Below are positions 61,728-64,000 of a DNA stretch of 64,000 nucleotides, piece by piece. The stretch is from Arthrobacter sp. B6. GTDB lineage: Bacteria; Actinomycetota; Actinomycetes; Actinomycetales; Micrococcaceae. Below the pieces are notes generated by a model. It saw nothing but the letters and a program-made list of their open reading frames with translations. It had not been told where the DNA came from and did not search any database. Location: positions 2,607,846-2,671,845 of the forward strand of contig NZ_KV467168.1 in NCBI RefSeq assembly GCF_001663775.1. Reading direction: 5' to 3'. The position numbers and the translations under genes were made by a program. How positions within the stretch are numbered: position 1 is the stretch's first letter; every line of letters starts with the position of its first letter.

Positions 61728-62183
61728 GTGATTGACCATATTGACAGAAATATCTTGCGCCACCTCAAAGAGGACGGCAGGATGACTGCCACGGCGCTCG
61801 CCGCCAAGGTGGGCCTGACCGTCGCCCCCTGCCACCGGAGGCTGCGCGATTTGGAGTCCTCGGGCGTCATCCGCGGGTACAAAGCGGACATTGATCCGGC
61901 CGCCGTGGGGCTGGGGTTCGAAGCGATTGTGTTCGTGACGCTGCGGCAGGTGGACCGGCCCACCATGGAGATCTTCGAGAACCGGGTCGCGGACAACCCC
62001 AACATTGTGGAGGCGCAGCGGCTCTTCGGTTCACCGGACTACCTGCTGAAAGTCATCGCCGAAGACCTGCCGGCGTACCAGCGGTTTTACGACGCTGAGC
62101 TCACTTCGCTGCCGGGTGTTGAGCGGCTGACGTCCACACTGGTGATGAAGAACCTGAAGTCCAACGCCGGCCCGCCTGTCTAG
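61728..62183 (+). CDS. Lrp/AsnC-family regulator
   Basis: 151 aa from a GTG 6 bases after TAAGAT, without a ribosome-binding site (leaderless). The helix-turn-helix is at residues ~3-50 (DRNILRHLKEDGRMTATALA, then GLTVAPCHRRLRDLESSGVI). The C-terminal ACT-like RAM domain (~65-140) binds amino acids. It probably regulates the divergent LysE-type exporter, sensing the exported amino acid; this is inferred from the pairing. Confidence 0.93.
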   Translation: MIDHIDRNILRHLKEDGRMTATALAAKVGLTVAPCHRRLRDLESSGVIRGYKADIDPAAVGLGFEAIVFVTLRQVDRPTMEIFENRVADNPNIVEAQRLFGSPDYLLKVIAEDLPAYQRFYDAELTSLPGVERLTSTLVMKNLKSNAGPPV

Positions 62184-62227
62184 TACCTGCGGGTCTGCTG
62201 CCCATTCTTCCTGCCCAGGGAACCTGC

Positions 62228-62881
62228 CTAGGCTGCCGGGCTGACGTGCACGATGATTACCTGGGTCTCCTTGCCGCCGTCGTACCTGAGATCGTAGTTC
62301 ACTTCCAGTCCCGTGGACGTGCCGGAGGTGATGGAGAAATCGCTCTTTCGCCCCGGGTCCCGCACGGCACCGGCGATCCAGCGTTCTGCGGAGTCGGCGT
62401 CGATCCCGTACCGCTCCACACCGTCCCGGATGAGGTCAAAATACTCGTCCGGCGAGTCGGCGGTGAGGAAGTAGGTGACTTCGCTGAAGTCCTCCCGCTT
62501 CTGGGTGGTGTTGAAGCGGATACGGTCAGTTTCCGCACTGATCTCGCCGGTTGGGGCAACGATGGTGAGCTTGATCTTTCCCGAGTCCCGGGTGTTGATC
62601 TCCGGCCCGTAGCTGTCTTCGGTGACCCTTACGGCAGCCTTTTCCAGCCGGCCCGAGCTCATGTCCAGCCGTGCGGCCTTGGATTCACGGATCGCAGCCA
62701 CTCCGGCGGCGTCAAGGGTGGAAAAGTCGGTCGTGTTCACAGTGCTCCCTTGGGAAATGGGTTCGATGGTGGTGCCACCGGCCTGGCAACCGGCCAGGGC
62801 GAGGCTTGAAGTCAGCGCAAGGAGTACGACGGCGGCCTGCCGCCCCAGGCGCGAAGGTGCGCTGTGCCGGGGGTTCGTCAC
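62228..62881 (-). CDS. lipoprotein of unknown function
   Basis: 217 aa starting at GTG. A basic N-terminus and hydrophobic core end in the lipobox LALAGC (Cys32). The mature part is mixed alpha/beta, with SADSPDEYFDLIRDGVERYGID-like segments and no known motif. The start overlaps the stop of the upstream gene by four bases (GTGA), so it is translationally coupled to the helical protein encoded there. The two products may act together at the cell envelope. I do not recognise the family. Confidence 0.78.
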   Translation of the reverse strand: MTNPRHSAPSRLGRQAAVVLLALTSSLALAGCQAGGTTIEPISQGSTVNTTDFSTLDAAGVAAIRESKAARLDMSSGRLEKAAVRVTEDSYGPEINTRDSGKIKLTIVAPTGEISAETDRIRFNTTQKREDFSEVTYFLTADSPDEYFDLIRDGVERYGIDADSAERWIAGAVRDPGRKSDFSITSGTSTGLEVNYDLRYDGGKETQVIIVHVSPAA

Positions 62882-63999
62882 TGGTGGACCTCCGCGCCGA
62901 AGCCATCCACGAACCGGTCCATGATGCCGGGGATGTTGTTCGTGGGCCTGTGCTGGTCCACGCGGTCGTTGAAGTCCGAGGCGATGATCTGCGCGGCGCG
63001 TGCCGGATCAGTGGCCAGGAGGTCCTGGTAGGCCGGGAGGGTGTCCTGCCGGATGAGTTCCCACCGCTGGTCCGCATTCGAGATGTTTCCGTCGGGAAAG
63101 CCAGTGGTGAAGTCGGTGCGGAACTGGGAGGGGTTGTCCCAGTTGGTGAAAGGCACGTTTTCCGGCCCCGGGCTCTCCACGCTGAACGTGTAAGGGAAGA
63201 CCTCAGCGTAGCTCTTCGCACCAGGAATGGAGGGCTCGCCGGCCAGTGTCACCATGTAGGTGACGGCTTCACCGCCGGGGTGGTCCCGCATGTTGTCGTA
63301 GTCGTCCGCAATGATCTCGTTCTGCTCGCGATAGAGCAGGGTGGTGTTTCCCTCCTGGATCCGGTCGGGGTCTCCGGAATCGATGTCCGCCCAGGCCTCG
63401 GCAGTGTTGGAATCAATGGCGCCGGAATCCCGCAGCCGGTTGATCTCGTCTATTCCGCCGTTCACATAAGCCTCGTGCTGGCGCGCCTGGTCAAGGAAGA
63501 TCTCCTTGTTCATGTCCAGCATGCTGGTTTCGTAGTAGCGGATCTCCTCGTCGGTCATCCCGGCGAGCTGTTCGATCTGGCCGAGGATGGGGAGCGGGAC
63601 GTCCGAGGCTGGATTGTCGGCGATTTGTTGCGCAAGTTCGCGCAGCATGTCCATGTCCTTGAAGCCGCCGGCAAAGGATGGGCCGATCATGTTGGCCATT
63701 CCGGCCCACTGCAGGTCCGGGTTGGCGAGGTAGGCCTGGCCGTAGAAATCGTAGACCTTCTTGATGGTCTCCCAGTTATGTTCGGTGCCCTTGGACGTGT
63801 CCCAACTGGCCGGGTCAATGCCCATCTCCAGCATGGCCTGCTGGTTCCAATACGAACTGAGGAAGTCCGCGTACTCCTCGGAGTTCTTGTCAATTAGCCC
63901 TGAGTCGGCCGCTGCGTCCATGGCTGACTTGGCGGCCTCGGGATTTTCAAGGGCCCACTGCTTGAATTCGTCGCTGCCGAGGTAGTCCTGGCGTTCTTC
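62878..63999 (-). CDS. helical protein, unknown function (5' end outside window)
   Basis: At least 373 codons, open to the right edge: residues before the internal ATG at 63921 read EERQDYLGSDEFKQW and continue the helical pattern, so the start lies beyond the window. The visible part is acidic and helix-rich, with many Asp, Asn and Trp residues and short motifs such as QEGNTTLLYREQNEI; there is no membrane helix. It is coupled to the downstream lipoprotein by a GTGA overlap. It resembles uncharacterised secreted or polymorphic-system-associated proteins, but I cannot assign a family. Confidence 0.7.
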   Translation of the reverse strand, partial: EERQDYLGSDEFKQWALENPEAAKSAMDAAADSGLIDKNSEEYADFLSSYWNQQAMLEMGIDPASWDTSKGTEHNWETIKKVYDFYGQAYLANPDLQWAGMANMIGPSFAGGFKDMDMLRELAQQIADNPASDVPLPILGQIEQLAGMTDEEIRYYETSMLDMNKEIFLDQARQHEAYVNGGIDEINRLRDSGAIDSNTAEAWADIDSGDPDRIQEGNTTLLYREQNEIIADDYDNMRDHPGGEAVTYMVTLAGEPSIPGAKSYAEVFPYTFSVESPGPENVPFTNWDNPSQFRTDFTTGFPDGNISNADQRWELIRQDTLPAYQDLLATDPARAAQIIASDFNDRVDQHRPTNNIPGIMDRFVDGFGAEVHQ

Positions 64000-64000
64000 G

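Overview
The window is high-GC, densely coded actinobacterial chromosome. The gene content (mannitol PTS next to HPr and enzyme I, a three-subunit transhydrogenase, many Arthrobacter-like hypothetical families, and numerous leaderless-looking promoters of the form TANNNT plus 6-7 nt plus start codon) points to the Micrococcaceae, most likely Arthrobacter or Pseudarthrobacter. The genus is inferred from protein resemblance and was not checked by any search. I see no tRNA, rRNA, integrase, transposase or CRISPR array, so this looks like ordinary chromosome, not a mobile island.

Layout. 1-5 kb: end of the pntA1-pntA2-pntB transhydrogenase operon, a small membrane protein, a lipid kinase and an ACT-domain membrane protein. 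5.3-7.7 kb: a FUSC-family remnant, then an IclR regulator with pobA (4-hydroxybenzoate hydroxylase). 7.8-13.5 kb: a TetR/FAD-monooxygenase divergent pair with a clear operator, then a binding-protein ABC importer. 13.7-20.9 kb: GNAT, MarR, a zinc-ribbon-like protein coupled to a Ser/Thr kinase, a histidine phosphatase, purB, a WXG100-like protein coupled to a helical-domain/lipase fusion, and a holin-family membrane protein. 21-26 kb: a HisC-type aminotransferase and a 2-oxoacid dehydrogenase E1-alpha/E1-beta/E2 operon. 26-31.8 kb: PAP2 phosphatase, universal stress protein, aminotransferase, PEP-mutase-family enzyme, GerMN lipoprotein, and an FMN reductase divergent from a TetR.

32-38.2 kb is a five-component peptide ABC importer in which both ATPase domains are fused. 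38.5-44 kb holds a Gfo/Idh/MocA oxidoreductase, alanine dehydrogenase divergent from a PucR-type regulator, a helix-turn-helix protein and a hydrolase. 44-50.2 kb is a phosphotransferase block: ptsH and ptsI face a TetR gene, mannitol EIICBA and mtlD. 50.4-56.7 kb holds transporters (sugar porter, DHA2 efflux pump, MFS) with GNAT and RraA. 56.7-58.9 kb is a TetR gene and malic enzyme; the gap between them carries a DasR-type (dre-like) site and a CRP-like site. 59-64 kb holds DUF456, a repeat-helical protein, an NTF2-like protein, a LysE/Lrp pair and a lipoprotein overlapping a partial helical protein that runs off the right edge.

Taken together, the genes describe a carbon-catabolic soil actinobacterium: aromatic, sugar-alcohol, peptide and amino-acid uptake feeding central metabolism, with local repressors at many loci. 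The most unusual items are the WXG-like/lipase gene pair, two families of intergenic repeats (a 32-bp tandem unit and long palindromes at convergent gene ends), the paired dre and CRP-like sites before malic enzyme, and the number of leaderless-looking promoters. No wholly new multi-gene system is evident.
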